A stretch of DNA of 64,000 bases. Origin: an uncultured Flavobacteriaceae bacterium (GTDB lineage Bacteria; Bacteroidota; Bacteroidia; Flavobacteriales; Flavobacteriaceae). Below, in pieces: positions 37,047 through 46,537 of the stretch; positions within the stretch are counted from its first letter, which is position 1, and each line of letters starts with the position of its first letter. Location: the NCBI GenBank assembly GCA_947487895.1, contig CANKYF010000002.1, forward strand, positions 1 through 64,000, read 5' to 3'. The notes beneath the pieces are model-generated. The model worked only from the letters and a program-made list of their open reading frames with translations. It did not search any database and was not told where the DNA came from. Both the position numbers and the translations under genes were made by a program.

Positions 37047-37958
37047 CTAAAATATAGAAAGTTGAGTTTTGGTAGTAAATTGTTCTAAGGCAAGCATTCC
37101 TAATTTAGAGTTTCCTTTTTCATTTAAGCCAGGAGACCATACAGTAATGACATAGTTGTTGGGTAATAAAGCTACAATACCACCACCAACACCACTTTTT
37201 CCTGGTAAACCTACTTCGAAAGCAAATTCACCAGCTTCGTCATAAAATCCACAGGTTAACATAACGGCATTAATACGTTTTACTTGCTGTTCTTTTAAGT
37301 ATGTTTTTTCAAATAGGCATTTCCCTTTATTCGCAAATAAATGGAAAGATTTTGTTATTTGAGCACAAGTCATTTCTAAGGAACATTGTGTGAAATAATA
37401 ATCTAAAACATCTTCTACCGGATTGTTTAGATTCCCAAATGATTTTAATAAGTTGGCTGCTGCATAGTTTCTAAATCCTGAAGCTTTTTCAGAAGTAGCT
37501 ATACTTTCATTGTAATTAATGGTATTATCTCCCGTTAAGTCTCTCACATATTTTAAAAAGCTCTCTTTTGGGTTGTCAAATGCAGAGACTATAATATCTG
37601 CTATTACAATAGCACCAGAATTAATAAAGGGATTTCTTGGAATACCATTTTCAATTTCTAACAAAGCTAATTGATTAAATGGGTGACCCGAAGGTTCTAC
37701 ATCTAATCGTTCTAAAATATGATTGCCTTTTTTTGAAGCTGCCAGAGCTAATGCCAATACTTTAGAAATACTTTGAATAGAGAAGGGGGTAGTATAATCT
37801 CCAACACCATATTCATTACCATCTTTTGTTCTTAAATGTAGCCCAAAATTATTAATGTCTACATGCGCTAATTCAGGAATATAAGAGGCTATAGTTCCTT
37901 TATCTTTTATAGAAACTACGTGCGAATGAATATCATCTAAAATTAATTGATAATTCAT
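37047..37958 (-). CDS. glsA: Glutaminase A
   Basis: 303 residues, normal length for the serine-dependent, beta-lactamase-fold glutaminase that hydrolyses glutamine to glutamate and ammonia. Motifs: TTPFSIQSISKVLALALA with the SxxK catalytic pair, EPSGHPFNQLALLEIENG, PRNPFINSGAIVI, NYNESIATSEKA, and GLPGKSGVGGGIVALLP at the C-terminus. The start is 2 nt downstream of the gcvT stop, indicating co-transcription; both feed one-carbon and ammonia metabolism, though a direct link is not shown. Confidence 0.96.
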   Translation of the reverse strand: MNYQLILDDIHSHVVSIKDKGTIASYIPELAHVDINNFGLHLRTKDGNEYGVGDYTTPFSIQSISKVLALALAASKKGNHILERLDVEPSGHPFNQLALLEIENGIPRNPFINSGAIVIADIIVSAFDNPKESFLKYVRDLTGDNTINYNESIATSEKASGFRNYAAANLLKSFGNLNNPVEDVLDYYFTQCSLEMTCAQITKSFHLFANKGKCLFEKTYLKEQQVKRINAVMLTCGFYDEAGEFAFEVGLPGKSGVGGGIVALLPNNYVITVWSPGLNEKGNSKLGMLALEQFTTKTQLSIF

Positions 37959-37960
37959 AG

Positions 37961-39043
37961 TTATTCTTTGTAAAATGGTAGTTTGATTACAGTAGCTGGA
38001 ATTGTTTTTTTTCTAATTTGAATATTGATTTTACTATCAATATCAGCAAAAATAGTAGGAATATATCCTAAACCAATACCAATTCCTAAGCTAGGAGACA
38101 TGGTGCCAGAGGTTACATTTCCAATTTTATTTCCATTACCATCTACAATGTCATAGCCTTGTCTTGGAATACCACGCTCATCTAATTTAAAAGCCACCAA
38201 TTTACGTTCTGAACCTCGTTCTTTTTCTGCTTTTAAAGCTTTAGAATTTGTGAAATCTTTTGAGAACTTAGTAATCCAACTCAAACCAGCTTCAATAGGA
38301 GAGGTGGTATCATCTATATCATTTCCATAGAGACAATACCCCATTTCTAATCGCAGTGTATCTCTTGCGGCTAAGCCAATAGGTTTGATGCCGAAATCTG
38401 CGCCGACTTCAAATATTGTATCCCAAATTTGTTTTACTTCAGAGTTTTTACAATATATTTCAAATCCGCCACTACCAGTATATCCTGTTGCAGAGATAAT
38501 TACATGTTCAATACCTGCAAAATCTCCCACTATAAAATTGTAGAATTTAATAGCCGATAAATCATGACTACTCAAACTTTGCATAGCTTCAACCGCCTTT
38601 GGGCCTTGAATAGCCAATAAAGAATAGTCATCACTTAAATTACGCATGCTTGCCCCAACATCATTTTTATTTGAAATCCAATTCCAATCTTTATCAATAT
38701 TACTTGCATTAACTACTAGTAAATACGTGTGTTCTTTTATTCTATAAACAATTAAATCATCTACAATACCTCCTGTTTCATTGGGTAAACAACTGTATTG
38801 CGCTTTTCCTATAGTTAGTTTAGAAGCATCATTACTGGTTACTTTTTGAATTAAATCTAAGGCATGTTCTCCTTCAATTAAAAACTCACCCATATGAGAC
38901 ACATCAAACACGCCAACAGCACTTCTAACAGTTTCATGCTCAATATTTACACCTTCATATTGTACAGGCATATTAAAACCAGCAAAAGGAACCATTTTGG
39001 CACCAAGAGCCTCATGAGTTGATGTTAATGCAGTACTTTTCAT
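37961..39043 (-). CDS. gcvT: Aminomethyltransferase (glycine cleavage T protein)
   Basis: 360 residues. The T protein takes the aminomethyl group from the lipoylated H protein to tetrahydrofolate, releasing ammonia. Motifs: [33 protein letters not shown] (with the catalytic Asp region), [45 protein letters not shown] and [19 protein letters not shown]. No gcvH or gcvP gene is in the window, as is common in Bacteroidota. A candidate promoter box is 31 nt upstream of the ATG. Confidence 0.97.
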   Translation of the reverse strand: MKSTALTSTHEALGAKMVPFAGFNMPVQYEGVNIEHETVRSAVGVFDVSHMGEFLIEGEHALDLIQKVTSNDASKLTIGKAQYSCLPNETGGIVDDLIVYRIKEHTYLLVVNASNIDKDWNWISNKNDVGASMRNLSDDYSLLAIQGPKAVEAMQSLSSHDLSAIKFYNFIVGDFAGIEHVIISATGYTGSGGFEIYCKNSEVKQIWDTIFEVGADFGIKPIGLAARDTLRLEMGYCLYGNDIDDTTSPIEAGLSWITKFSKDFTNSKALKAEKERGSERKLVAFKLDERGIPRQGYDIVDGNGNKIGNVTSGTMSPSLGIGIGLGYIPTIFADIDSKINIQIRKKTIPATVIKLPFYKE

Positions 39044-39074
39044 ATTTGATTGTAGATTATTAAATTTTATGCCG

Positions 39075-39082
39075 CAAATCTA
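39075..39082 (-). promoter_or_regulatory. Candidate -7 box for gcvT-glsA
   Basis: TAGATTTG on the minus strand, exact TAnnTTTG, 31 nt before the gcvT ATG, in the same GTAGATTTGCG context as at 25796. The rest of 39083-39297 is A/T-rich with no gene; a short palindromic AGCTATAGCT lies at about 39212. Confidence 0.4.
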
Positions 39083-39297
39083 CATAAATTCGTAAGATCT
39101 CGATTGAAAAAAAAATGTTAAATAAGTATAAAATATATGCCTTGTTTTAATGCATTTATTAAAATTTCACTTTCAGGTAAAGTAATGCTTTTAAAGTAAT
39201 AAAAGTCAGCTATAGCTAAAATACGCTACAAATCTCGTTATACATGACATAGAAACAGAATGGAAGTAACGAACATTTGATATTTTGTTATATACTT

Positions 39298-40308
39298 TTA
39301 TTTCTTTCGTACTCTAATGCCAAAAGCATTTTTTGGGTTTTTTATCATAACCTGATTGATTTCATCCATTGTGAATCCATTTTTCAATAATTCAGGAATT
39401 AAATTTTTAAATATTGCATCAAATTTTCTTATATCTCTACCTCTTGGAAACCCATTCCCATCATGAGATAGTAATATTTTGTGAAGTAAATTCATTTGTT
39501 TGAAAAGCTTAATTCGTTCTACATACTCACTTGTGTTGGATTCTTTGACACCATCAAGCGAAATCCAAGCTCCTTTATTCGCCAAATCAATTAGAATGTT
39601 ATTATCTTCAACTTTATTAGCGTGAGTCCAAATCCATGCACTTGGGTGAACATTATATTTGTTTAGAAGTTTCATCTGTAATTTTACTGCTTCAATATTT
39701 TCTCTAGTATGAACAGCCAAAGTTAAGCCTGTCTTTAAATGAGTTAGAATTCCAGCTTCAAATAATTTTTTGTCAATGTTAGAAAGAACCATGTCGTTAT
39801 CAAAAGCTAATTTGATAAATCCAGGTTTGATTTTCGTTCCATTAATTCCGTTTTCAAATTCGTCTACCCAAATTTCTGAAATAGACTGAGCACTTGCACT
39901 ATATGCAAATTTTGGAATATATCTATCATTAGCTGCTCCATAAAATCCAGTATTAGTAATAATATGTATTCCAGTAGAATCAGATATTATTTTCAACAAA
40001 TCAACTCTCCGACCAAAATATTCTGTAGTACAATCAAAAATTGAATGAACACCTAATGCTTTCAACTTCTTTAAGTAAGGAATGACTTGATTGAATAGTT
40101 TGAGGCTATCATAACTTGAAGTCTCACTAATTTCTTTGCCATAATTAGACATGATGTGTTCGTGAGTTAATGTTAGCCCCAATTCATGTGAATTAATTGT
40201 ACCATGAATAGTGTTTATTTTAAATTGGGATGTATTATTGTTTTTACAAGACAATAAAAAAGCAACTACACTAATTATAATAAACAGTTTTAATACAAAA
40301 AATTTCAT
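39298..40308 (-). CDS. Phosphotriesterase-family metal-dependent hydrolase, lipoprotein
   Basis: 336 residues. The N-terminal helix FFVLKLFIIISVVAFLLSC ends in a lipobox, so the enzyme is anchored in the envelope. The amidohydrolase metal ligands are recognisable: GLTLTHEHIMSN (HxH), GFIKLAFDND (bridging carbamylated Lys), LAVHTREN, IWTHANKVED and LLSHDGNGFPRG (Asp). It matches the PTE/PLL group that hydrolyses lactones or phosphoesters; substrate is unknown. It stands alone between a 254-nt and a 150-nt gap, which would fit a cassette-like accessory gene. Confidence 0.85.
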   Translation of the reverse strand: MKFFVLKLFIIISVVAFLLSCKNNNTSQFKINTIHGTINSHELGLTLTHEHIMSNYGKEISETSSYDSLKLFNQVIPYLKKLKALGVHSIFDCTTEYFGRRVDLLKIISDSTGIHIITNTGFYGAANDRYIPKFAYSASAQSISEIWVDEFENGINGTKIKPGFIKLAFDNDMVLSNIDKKLFEAGILTHLKTGLTLAVHTRENIEAVKLQMKLLNKYNVHPSAWIWTHANKVEDNNILIDLANKGAWISLDGVKESNTSEYVERIKLFKQMNLLHKILLSHDGNGFPRGRDIRKFDAIFKNLIPELLKNGFTMDEINQVMIKNPKNAFGIRVRKK

Positions 40309-40458
40309 GGTTTAAAGCTATTGATAATTAATTTAATTGTCTCACTCGATTAATGGTGTATAATAACCAAAAAAACGCAGTTCAATGTTTAATGAATTAA
40401 TATAAAGATATAGCATTCAATAATATGCGGAGTTTATTATTCATTAAAATTTATAAAA

Positions 40459-43400
40459 TTAGAGATCACCTTTCTTTTTTTTACCCAATGAAATCTTATA
40501 ATCATCTATACTCCCTTTAATCTTTAAATTGAGGTACTTTATTTTTTTGTTAGGATCTACTTCTACAATCTCATCTTCCTGCTCCTCATTGATAATAGTA
40601 TCTTTCTTGTTTTTAAATAATTTTTGCCAAGCAGCTTTTTTTACAGTTTTCCAAGGAATACGCAAATAATAATCGATATTTTGATTGTTATCATGCGTAC
40701 CAGATAATTCTATATGCCCCAAAGTAGATTCAATCCTCATAGCTGGAATATTAATTTTTCCTTTATTTATATCTAGGCTATTTTGTAAGGTGTCAAACCT
40801 AATGTTTTGCAGGTTTTTATCTCCCATATAATCTGAAAGCGCCAACATTGGATCATAATTTTTTAATCTCCCATTTAATACTTTCACATCCATTTCTAGA
40901 GATGATTGGTCTAGGTCTGGTACCATATCTGGGTATACTCTAATCTTACCTTTAATTCTAGAGGTAAGTTTGCCTTGTAAATTTTCTGAAACGAGGTGGT
41001 CTTGTCCAAAATTTTCAAATTTGAAGAGCAATTTATCCAAATCAACATTATTCATAACCAAATCTGGCTGCATATAAATATGTTGAGGATCGCTACCATT
41101 AAAATATCCATTTAATCTAATATTTCCTCCAGCCGCATCCATATGTAATGTATCTATATAAATGTAATGATTAGGTGTTGTTCTTAAGTCTGCTTTGATA
41201 TTTTGAAGATCTATTCTATGGTATATAAAGTGAGTAATATGTGCCTTAAATTGCATGTCTGTAAATGGCAATTCATATAAATTGAAGGCATCTGCATGTT
41301 CTTTTACATCTGCAGCTTTTGAGGTAACAGTTTCTGTTGATTTTTGCGGATTTAAATCAAAATTAAAGAGTGCGTCAAAGTCGATGTATTTAGCCTTTAA
41401 TTCTAGATAATTATCTCTTTTCTTTATTTGTTGATCGTTTCCTAAATAATAGTTTAAATCGAAATTAAAGTTGGTGGTTCCTATTTCTCCATGAAAGTCT
41501 TTTATCACTATATGTTCATCTTCATAATGGATGTTTCCTTTAAAATCATGAAAACGGAGGGGATGTAATTTCATTTTTGTATCTAACTTATCTAAAGCCA
41601 AATCAATGGAATGTAACGCAGAATCTTTATAATGCATACTAGAGGCAACATGCAAGGCTAGATTATCAAACGCTTCATGTCGGTACTCTTTTGGAACATA
41701 ATTTTCTCCCTTATATGAAAAGACATCTTCCAGTCTTAATTTATTAGACCTAAGGTTGATATCTAAATCTACGTCTCCGTTCAATTTAGGTTGCATCCAA
41801 AAGGCATAATCATGTATTAACCCGTCAAAATGAAAATCACTATCATCTATATAGCCCGTAAAATCTATTATTTTTAGGTCTTCATCATCTATTGAGACAT
41901 CAGCATGGAAATCATGTAATTTATGTGGGTAATGTTTTAAGTCTGCATATAAACTATCAACAAAAAACTCACCTTTTGGTAAATACTCAGATTCTGTAAA
42001 ATCTTTTGCAGAAGCTATAAAAGAAAGCCCTAAGCTTAAATCTTTTATTTGTTCATCGATACCAGTTTGGGTAGTGTCTTGTTTTGAAAAACGGGTTAAT
42101 TGGGAGATATCTAAAGTGTTGGAGGTAATATCTAAATGGGTTTTTACAGGTATGTTTGTATGATGTACAATGGCGGGTAAGTTTGAAAGGGAACCATTTA
42201 TTGATAGGTCTGAATTACCAAGTAACAACTCAAACTGGTTCAGGGTAGCTTCTTTTCCATTCATGACTAAATGTACATTCAGATCGTGTAGGGGAGCGGG
42301 AAGTTCTTTGGTAACTAAACTTAAGTCTTTTACAATCAATTCTGCAAAGTAGGCTTGATTGAGTTTTTGTAATGCCTTTTCGGGGTGGTCAATATCAATA
42401 ATATCATGAAAATTCATTTTTACTGAAACCTCTCCCGAAGCATCTTGTACCTGCTCTAGTTCAAAAAAGTCAGCAATAAAAGCGAGATTAAAATTCGAGT
42501 TTATTTGCATGTGCACTTCTGGAGATTCAAAATTCTTAACAAGAATAGAGCCTTCAAACTCACCTTTTTCTAAAGACGCTGTCATATCTGTTAGAGAAAA
42601 TTCCATAGTACTTGCGTTTCTGTTTTCTCCATTAGTAAAATGACCTTTAAAGCCCATGTTATCTATCTTTTTTGCTCTTTTAGTGTTTTCTAAGAAGGCT
42701 TTGCCTGCCTCAAAATGAGCATTGATAAAAGGTCTGTTTCCTTTGTTAGCTGGTCCTTCAATACTTGCATTAAAATTGATGTCACCTGCATTTTTGTATT
42801 TCTCTAGTACGGGTATTACATCTGCGGGAGCAAAAGCAATGAGCATATCAAAATTGGGCTTTGTTCCTTTTATAAAAAGGTCAAGATCTACATCGTTCTT
42901 TGTGTCTATTGAGCCTTCTAACTCAAAATCACCATTTTCCATTACAATACCTGAGGGTTCTATGTCAAGAATACCAGTGTGTTCATTAAATATAAGGTCT
43001 GTATGAACTTCAAAATGTTTTTTATGTATGAAAGTCGTATCTCCATTTTTTATCACATTTAACTCAAAATCTGTATCTATATGCCCAGCGATGGTATTAT
43101 CTTTTAGGCTAAAACCACCTTTACCAGTGTACACGAATTTTTCAACATCTGTATTAGTGGCTTCATCTAATGTATGGATGTCTAGATTTTTAAGTTTAAT
43201 TTTTTTTAGATGAATATTGGTTGATGGTGTCTCTGTTTCAGAAGTGCTTGCTAAAGAGTTTTGAATATTAGTAGTATTATTTTCATGAATAACAAGATTA
43301 AAGATGCCTTCTTCTATAATTAAAGATTGAATGTCGTAATTTCCTTTTATTATATCCACTAGGCTAAAACCAATGTATATATCTTTTACATCCATTATAA

Positions 43401-43659
43401 GTGGTGCATTGTCTTCTTTGGTCTCAAAAACCTCTACATCAAATACCTTTATAGATACATAAGGAAAGTTGCTAAAAAGAGATAATTTGCTATCTCCAAC
43501 ATTAATAAGTCCCTTGTGTTCTTGGTTTAGTTTTGCGATTTCCTCTTTAATAATTTCAGATTGGTTACTCTGAATATATAGCATAAGGCTTGCTACTACT
43601 AAAATAGGAACTAATATTAGTAGTAATAAAATTCGTTTCCAGAATTTTTTAATTTTCAA
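40459..43659 (-). CDS. AsmA family envelope protein
   Basis: 1066 residues. The start codon is TTG (no in-frame ATG upstream, and the next Met is inside the membrane helix). An N-terminal membrane anchor (ILLLLILVPILVVASLMLYI) is followed by the AsmA N-domain, with LNQEHKGLINVGDSKLSLFSNFPYVSIKV. A very long series of beta strands makes a repeating groove typical of AsmA/TamB/YhdP bridge proteins, then the AsmA-like C-terminal region (LNGRLKNYDPMLALSDYMGD). A basic tail, KISLGKKKKGDL, ends it. Family members are thought to carry phospholipids across the periplasm. It is monocistronic. Confidence 0.88.
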   Translation of the reverse strand: MKIKKFWKRILLLLILVPILVVASLMLYIQSNQSEIIKEEIAKLNQEHKGLINVGDSKLSLFSNFPYVSIKVFDVEVFETKEDNAPLIMDVKDIYIGFSLVDIIKGNYDIQSLIIEEGIFNLVIHENNTTNIQNSLASTSETETPSTNIHLKKIKLKNLDIHTLDEATNTDVEKFVYTGKGGFSLKDNTIAGHIDTDFELNVIKNGDTTFIHKKHFEVHTDLIFNEHTGILDIEPSGIVMENGDFELEGSIDTKNDVDLDLFIKGTKPNFDMLIAFAPADVIPVLEKYKNAGDINFNASIEGPANKGNRPFINAHFEAGKAFLENTKRAKKIDNMGFKGHFTNGENRNASTMEFSLTDMTASLEKGEFEGSILVKNFESPEVHMQINSNFNLAFIADFFELEQVQDASGEVSVKMNFHDIIDIDHPEKALQKLNQAYFAELIVKDLSLVTKELPAPLHDLNVHLVMNGKEATLNQFELLLGNSDLSINGSLSNLPAIVHHTNIPVKTHLDITSNTLDISQLTRFSKQDTTQTGIDEQIKDLSLGLSFIASAKDFTESEYLPKGEFFVDSLYADLKHYPHKLHDFHADVSIDDEDLKIIDFTGYIDDSDFHFDGLIHDYAFWMQPKLNGDVDLDINLRSNKLRLEDVFSYKGENYVPKEYRHEAFDNLALHVASSMHYKDSALHSIDLALDKLDTKMKLHPLRFHDFKGNIHYEDEHIVIKDFHGEIGTTNFNFDLNYYLGNDQQIKKRDNYLELKAKYIDFDALFNFDLNPQKSTETVTSKAADVKEHADAFNLYELPFTDMQFKAHITHFIYHRIDLQNIKADLRTTPNHYIYIDTLHMDAAGGNIRLNGYFNGSDPQHIYMQPDLVMNNVDLDKLLFKFENFGQDHLVSENLQGKLTSRIKGKIRVYPDMVPDLDQSSLEMDVKVLNGRLKNYDPMLALSDYMGDKNLQNIRFDTLQNSLDINKGKINIPAMRIESTLGHIELSGTHDNNQNIDYYLRIPWKTVKKAAWQKLFKNKKDTIINEEQEDEIVEVDPNKKIKYLNLKIKGSIDDYKISLGKKKKGDL

Positions 43660-43867
43660 AGTAGGTATCTTTAGGGTTAGAAAATGTATTTGACTTTAAA
43701 AATAACGAATTAGTGTGAAAAAATCTTATTTAGTGTGAGATTAAGTTTTAAAGTTAATCGTATTTATTGGTTAGATATTTAAATTCTTAAGAACATAAAC
43801 ATAGCGGTTTTATCCAATTTAATTTATATTCAATTCAGTAGAAATGTTAAATTCTTTTAATGAATTT

Positions 43868-44395
43868 TTATATTTCTTTTTTCAATAACTCTTCATAAGG
43901 GTTTCCAACCAAACCTAATAATTTTGCAAAGGCGGGCTCAGTTTTTAAGCCAGCTTTTTTGAGTCGTATTATTTCGGCTTTGAATTTATCATCTTTAGAA
44001 TTCAGAATTTTATGCTCAACTAACATGTGTTTATAAGCGTTTTGATGTTTTGTCTGGCAATCTTGTGCAAAAATCTCAATCTGAAATTCACCAGACCGAA
44101 ATGTTGCAATGGTTGATTTTTGATTGTCCCAAATGCTGGTTCTAATTTTAAAATTGTCTTTGTTCGAATATAATGAAGTGAGAGTTGCAGTAAAATGGTT
44201 GTGATCAGAGCATTCGCAAATTATATCCAGATCACTTTCAGGCAAATCAATTCCTATTGGAATAGTTCCTGTCAATATCGGCTTATAATCTCGTAACTTT
44301 TCAAAAATTGAAAGTTGGGTCAATTCTACATAAGCTTCTTGTTGACGTTTATTTCCTTTCTTTAGATATTCAATATTTGTAAAGTCTATTGTCAA
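43868..44395 (-). CDS. DUF4269 family protein (nucleotidyltransferase-like)
   Basis: 175 residues from a TTG at 44395, which aligns with the usual family start (IDFTNIEYLKKGNKRQQEAY); an earlier TTG at 44440 would overlap the preceding gene. GTIPIGIDLPESDLDIICE is a nucleotidyltransferase-like strand-loop with the G-x-D-x-D acidic pair, and ATFRSGEFQIEIFAQ adds a third possible acidic position. Function is unknown. It lies at the downstream end of a small accessory patch with two exported proteins and a SIR2 gene. Confidence 0.75.
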   Translation of the reverse strand: MTIDFTNIEYLKKGNKRQQEAYVELTQLSIFEKLRDYKPILTGTIPIGIDLPESDLDIICECSDHNHFTATLTSLYSNKDNFKIRTSIWDNQKSTIATFRSGEFQIEIFAQDCQTKHQNAYKHMLVEHKILNSKDDKFKAEIIRLKKAGLKTEPAFAKLLGLVGNPYEELLKKEI

Positions 44396-44417
44396 TGTTA
44401 AATGGTCACTTTGTATA

Positions 44418-44843
44418 TTAGTTAGATTGATAAGTTTCAATAAGTGCTTTGATGTCCAATATTATATCCTTGACAAGTTTTTTGTTTTTCATTGAGGCGC
44501 TTATATGGGTAGATCCAAATCTATTTTTGTTTTTCTGGTCAGTTACTCCCCAAGGAGCTACTATTTTTACAGAATAATATTCATCTTGTTTGAAAATTTT
44601 AACATTCTTGATTTTATCAATGTCTACTATCGATCTTGTAGTTCCGAATTTATTTAGAATTCTAAATTCTTTTTTCCAAACTCTTATCGAGGAAATATGA
44701 TTCTTAGTTAAGGCTTCCTCTTTAATTTTATCGTTAATAGTTTTAATAAGTTTTATTTGTTCTTGTGTTTTCTGAGCTGTTGCGTTAAAAGATAGTACTA
44801 AAGAAAAAACTAAAATGGAAATTATTGTTTTAACGTATTTCAT
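44418..44843 (-). CDS. Small exported protein of unknown function
   Basis: 141 residues with a clear signal peptide (MKYVKTIISILVFSLVLSFNATAQ). The mature part has an amphipathic helix then strands with basic and aromatic residues (IRVWKKEFRILNKFG, YYSVKIVAPWGVTD). I recognise no family. The start is 5 nt after the 43-residue lipoprotein ORF, so the two are likely translated from one message. Confidence 0.65.
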   Translation of the reverse strand: MKYVKTIISILVFSLVLSFNATAQKTQEQIKLIKTINDKIKEEALTKNHISSIRVWKKEFRILNKFGTTRSIVDIDKIKNVKIFKQDEYYSVKIVAPWGVTDQKNKNRFGSTHISASMKNKKLVKDIILDIKALIETYQSN

Positions 44844-44848
44844 AGGTT

Positions 44849-44980
44849 TTATAAATTTAAATATGTTTTATCACTATTTACTTCCAATCCTTTAGTTAAT
44901 TCCTGATTTGGATTCTTAGAGCAAGAAAGCATCACGAAAGAAAATAAGAGTATTGAGAAATATAGTATTATTAGTTTCAT
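44849..44980 (-). CDS. Very small predicted lipoprotein (43 residues)
   Basis: ATG 44980 to TAA 44849. The first 20 residues, MKLIILYFSILLFSFVMLSC, are a textbook lipoprotein signal with the lipobox MLSC, followed by SKNPNQELTKGLEVNSDK. Only 23 residues remain after processing. It could be a real tiny lipoprotein, like an entry-exclusion or lysis-type peptide, or the remnant of a longer gene cut by recombination. It lies 5 nt before the next gene on the same strand. Confidence 0.5.
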   Translation of the reverse strand: MKLIILYFSILLFSFVMLSCSKNPNQELTKGLEVNSDKTYLNL

Positions 44981-45032
44981 AATATTTGTTAACGTGTTTT
45001 AAGTACTTAATTTAGTAAATACAAACCGAATA

Positions 45033-45052
45033 GAAAATCCGCGAGGATTTTC
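45033..45052. repeat. Hairpin with GCGA tetraloop
   Basis: GAAAATCC-GCGA-GGATTTTC, a perfect 8-bp stem with a GNRA-type loop, in the gap between the SIR2 gene and the small lipoprotein. It has no T-tract. It lies at the boundary of an accessory gene and may be a repeat or recombination-associated element. Confidence 0.5.
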
Positions 45053-45090
45053 GTAAGTAGGCTAAAACTAACAATAAATTATATATATAT

Positions 45091-46281
45091 TTAGGTAACA
45101 TTTTCTCTCATTTTTTTTAAAATTTTTGGGATTTCGTCCCAGTCATTGACCCAAATTGTTTGAACACCAAATGAAGCAGAGTCGTTTTCTTCAAACCTCT
45201 CATAAATATCAGTTAATAATTCGATAGTTTCATCAAAATCTAATCCAGCATTATTTTTATTATTTAAAATTTCTGGTGTATTTAATGTTTTTTTAAGTTT
45301 TTCACTTAACGATTTATTATCAATTTTTTTCTTAAAAATGTAATGGTGTTTTCTTTTATTACCTTTTTGTCTTAATGCTATATCGAGTAATCTTCTAATA
45401 TTCGGATCGGTTAAACTACTACCAATAAAAACACAAGTATTTTCTCGAAATTTATTTATTTGAACAATATTATTCCAACTATAAATATCAGAATACTGCT
45501 GATGGTAGTTGTTTTCTCCGAAAGTAATTTTATTGGAATCGCTCAATTTTTCAGATTCAGGAAGGTAACCATGGACGTGATAAATCGGCAATTCTCCATT
45601 TTTTATTTCAATTCCAATTCCAAATACAGATTTGTATGGTATTTCCATTTCTGTTTTTTCCAATTTATATTCGAGAATATCATCAAAATTGTATGTGACT
45701 ATAGAATCAAGATTTGGGCTTTTTCCAGGTGCGACGCAAATTTTTACAATTTCGCTTAACAATTCTGAATCTCTGTCTTTATCAATTGTAGAATATAACA
45801 CGTCTCTAACCATTGATTCAAATGAAGAGTCATTATTTTCAAAATAATCTTGTAGATATCTACCTGCAATTAATGGGTTTGGTGCAAAAATGTCGTTAAA
45901 AAGTTTAGAAAGTACATTTGAAACATTATTCTCTTCTTTGATTGTGTGAACCATTAAATTCTGCAATAATATTCCCCAAGACGGAACTCCAAATTCTAAA
46001 GAAACTCCAGCACCAAGAACTAAAACCAACTTTTCTTTTTGATACGAATCATTAATATTCCTAATTGCCTGTTGTCTACTTATAGTGGTAGATTTAGGTA
46101 AATTATGAACAAATGTGTTTCTTGCAATTTGATTTTCTTTGAAATAATCTGCAAATTTTTTAAACGTCTCGGATATGCTTTCTTGGTTTTTTTCTAATTC
46201 TCTTATATTAATATTCAAATTGGGAAAGTCGTATTTTGATTTCGGTGGCGGTGGTAGTGTAATGTTCTTTTTTTTAGCCAT
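45091..46281 (-). CDS. SIR2-domain protein, probable defence or NAD-hydrolase type
   Basis: 396 residues. The N-terminus is unusual: a basic start and a proline run (MAKKKNITLPPPPKSKYDFP), then a helical segment. The SIR2-like Rossmann domain begins KLVLVLGAGVSLEFGVPSW (GAGxS, NAD site) and continues with IVTYNFDDILEYKL, PIYHVHGYLP (active-site His) and CVFIGSSLTDPNIRRLL. It lacks the zinc-binding Cys pairs of deacetylase sirtuins, as do prokaryotic SIR2-like NADases in anti-phage systems. No obvious partner such as a TIR, HerA or Argonaute gene is adjacent. A stand-alone abortive-infection role is inference. Confidence 0.82.
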   Translation of the reverse strand: MAKKKNITLPPPPKSKYDFPNLNINIRELEKNQESISETFKKFADYFKENQIARNTFVHNLPKSTTISRQQAIRNINDSYQKEKLVLVLGAGVSLEFGVPSWGILLQNLMVHTIKEENNVSNVLSKLFNDIFAPNPLIAGRYLQDYFENNDSSFESMVRDVLYSTIDKDRDSELLSEIVKICVAPGKSPNLDSIVTYNFDDILEYKLEKTEMEIPYKSVFGIGIEIKNGELPIYHVHGYLPESEKLSDSNKITFGENNYHQQYSDIYSWNNIVQINKFRENTCVFIGSSLTDPNIRRLLDIALRQKGNKRKHHYIFKKKIDNKSLSEKLKKTLNTPEILNNKNNAGLDFDETIELLTDIYERFEENDSASFGVQTIWVNDWDEIPKILKKMRENVT

Positions 46282-46484
46282 AGTCTTTTTACAAATGTTG
46301 CCTAATAGTTAAGTATATTACAATTGTTATATATCTGTCTTTATATTTATAATTTTTATTATTGATATTCAGAGACTTAAATTTAAATCTAACGAACTTT
46401 ATTTTTTGCAAGACTAAATAACAAAAATAAAATATATAACACTCACGAATGTAGATGAAAATTTCTACAAAGTCAAATTGCAAA

Positions 46485-46511
46485 CCAAAAAAACCATAGT
46501 GTAGACTATGG
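46485..46511 (-). terminator. Terminator of the thr operon
   Basis: On the minus strand CCATAGT-CTAC-ACTATGG is followed by seven T, 27 nt past the thrC stop. A compact intrinsic terminator for thrA-thrB-thrC. The remaining 46282-46484 stretch is A/T-rich with no gene seen. Confidence 0.8.
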
Positions 46512-46537
46512 CTTATTATAATATATGTTGAACGATT

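Noticed and set aside
39200-39297. Integron attC-like site next to the phosphotriesterase-like gene
   Set aside because: Some words resemble recombination-site cores, but no consistent pair of core sites or integrase supports it.
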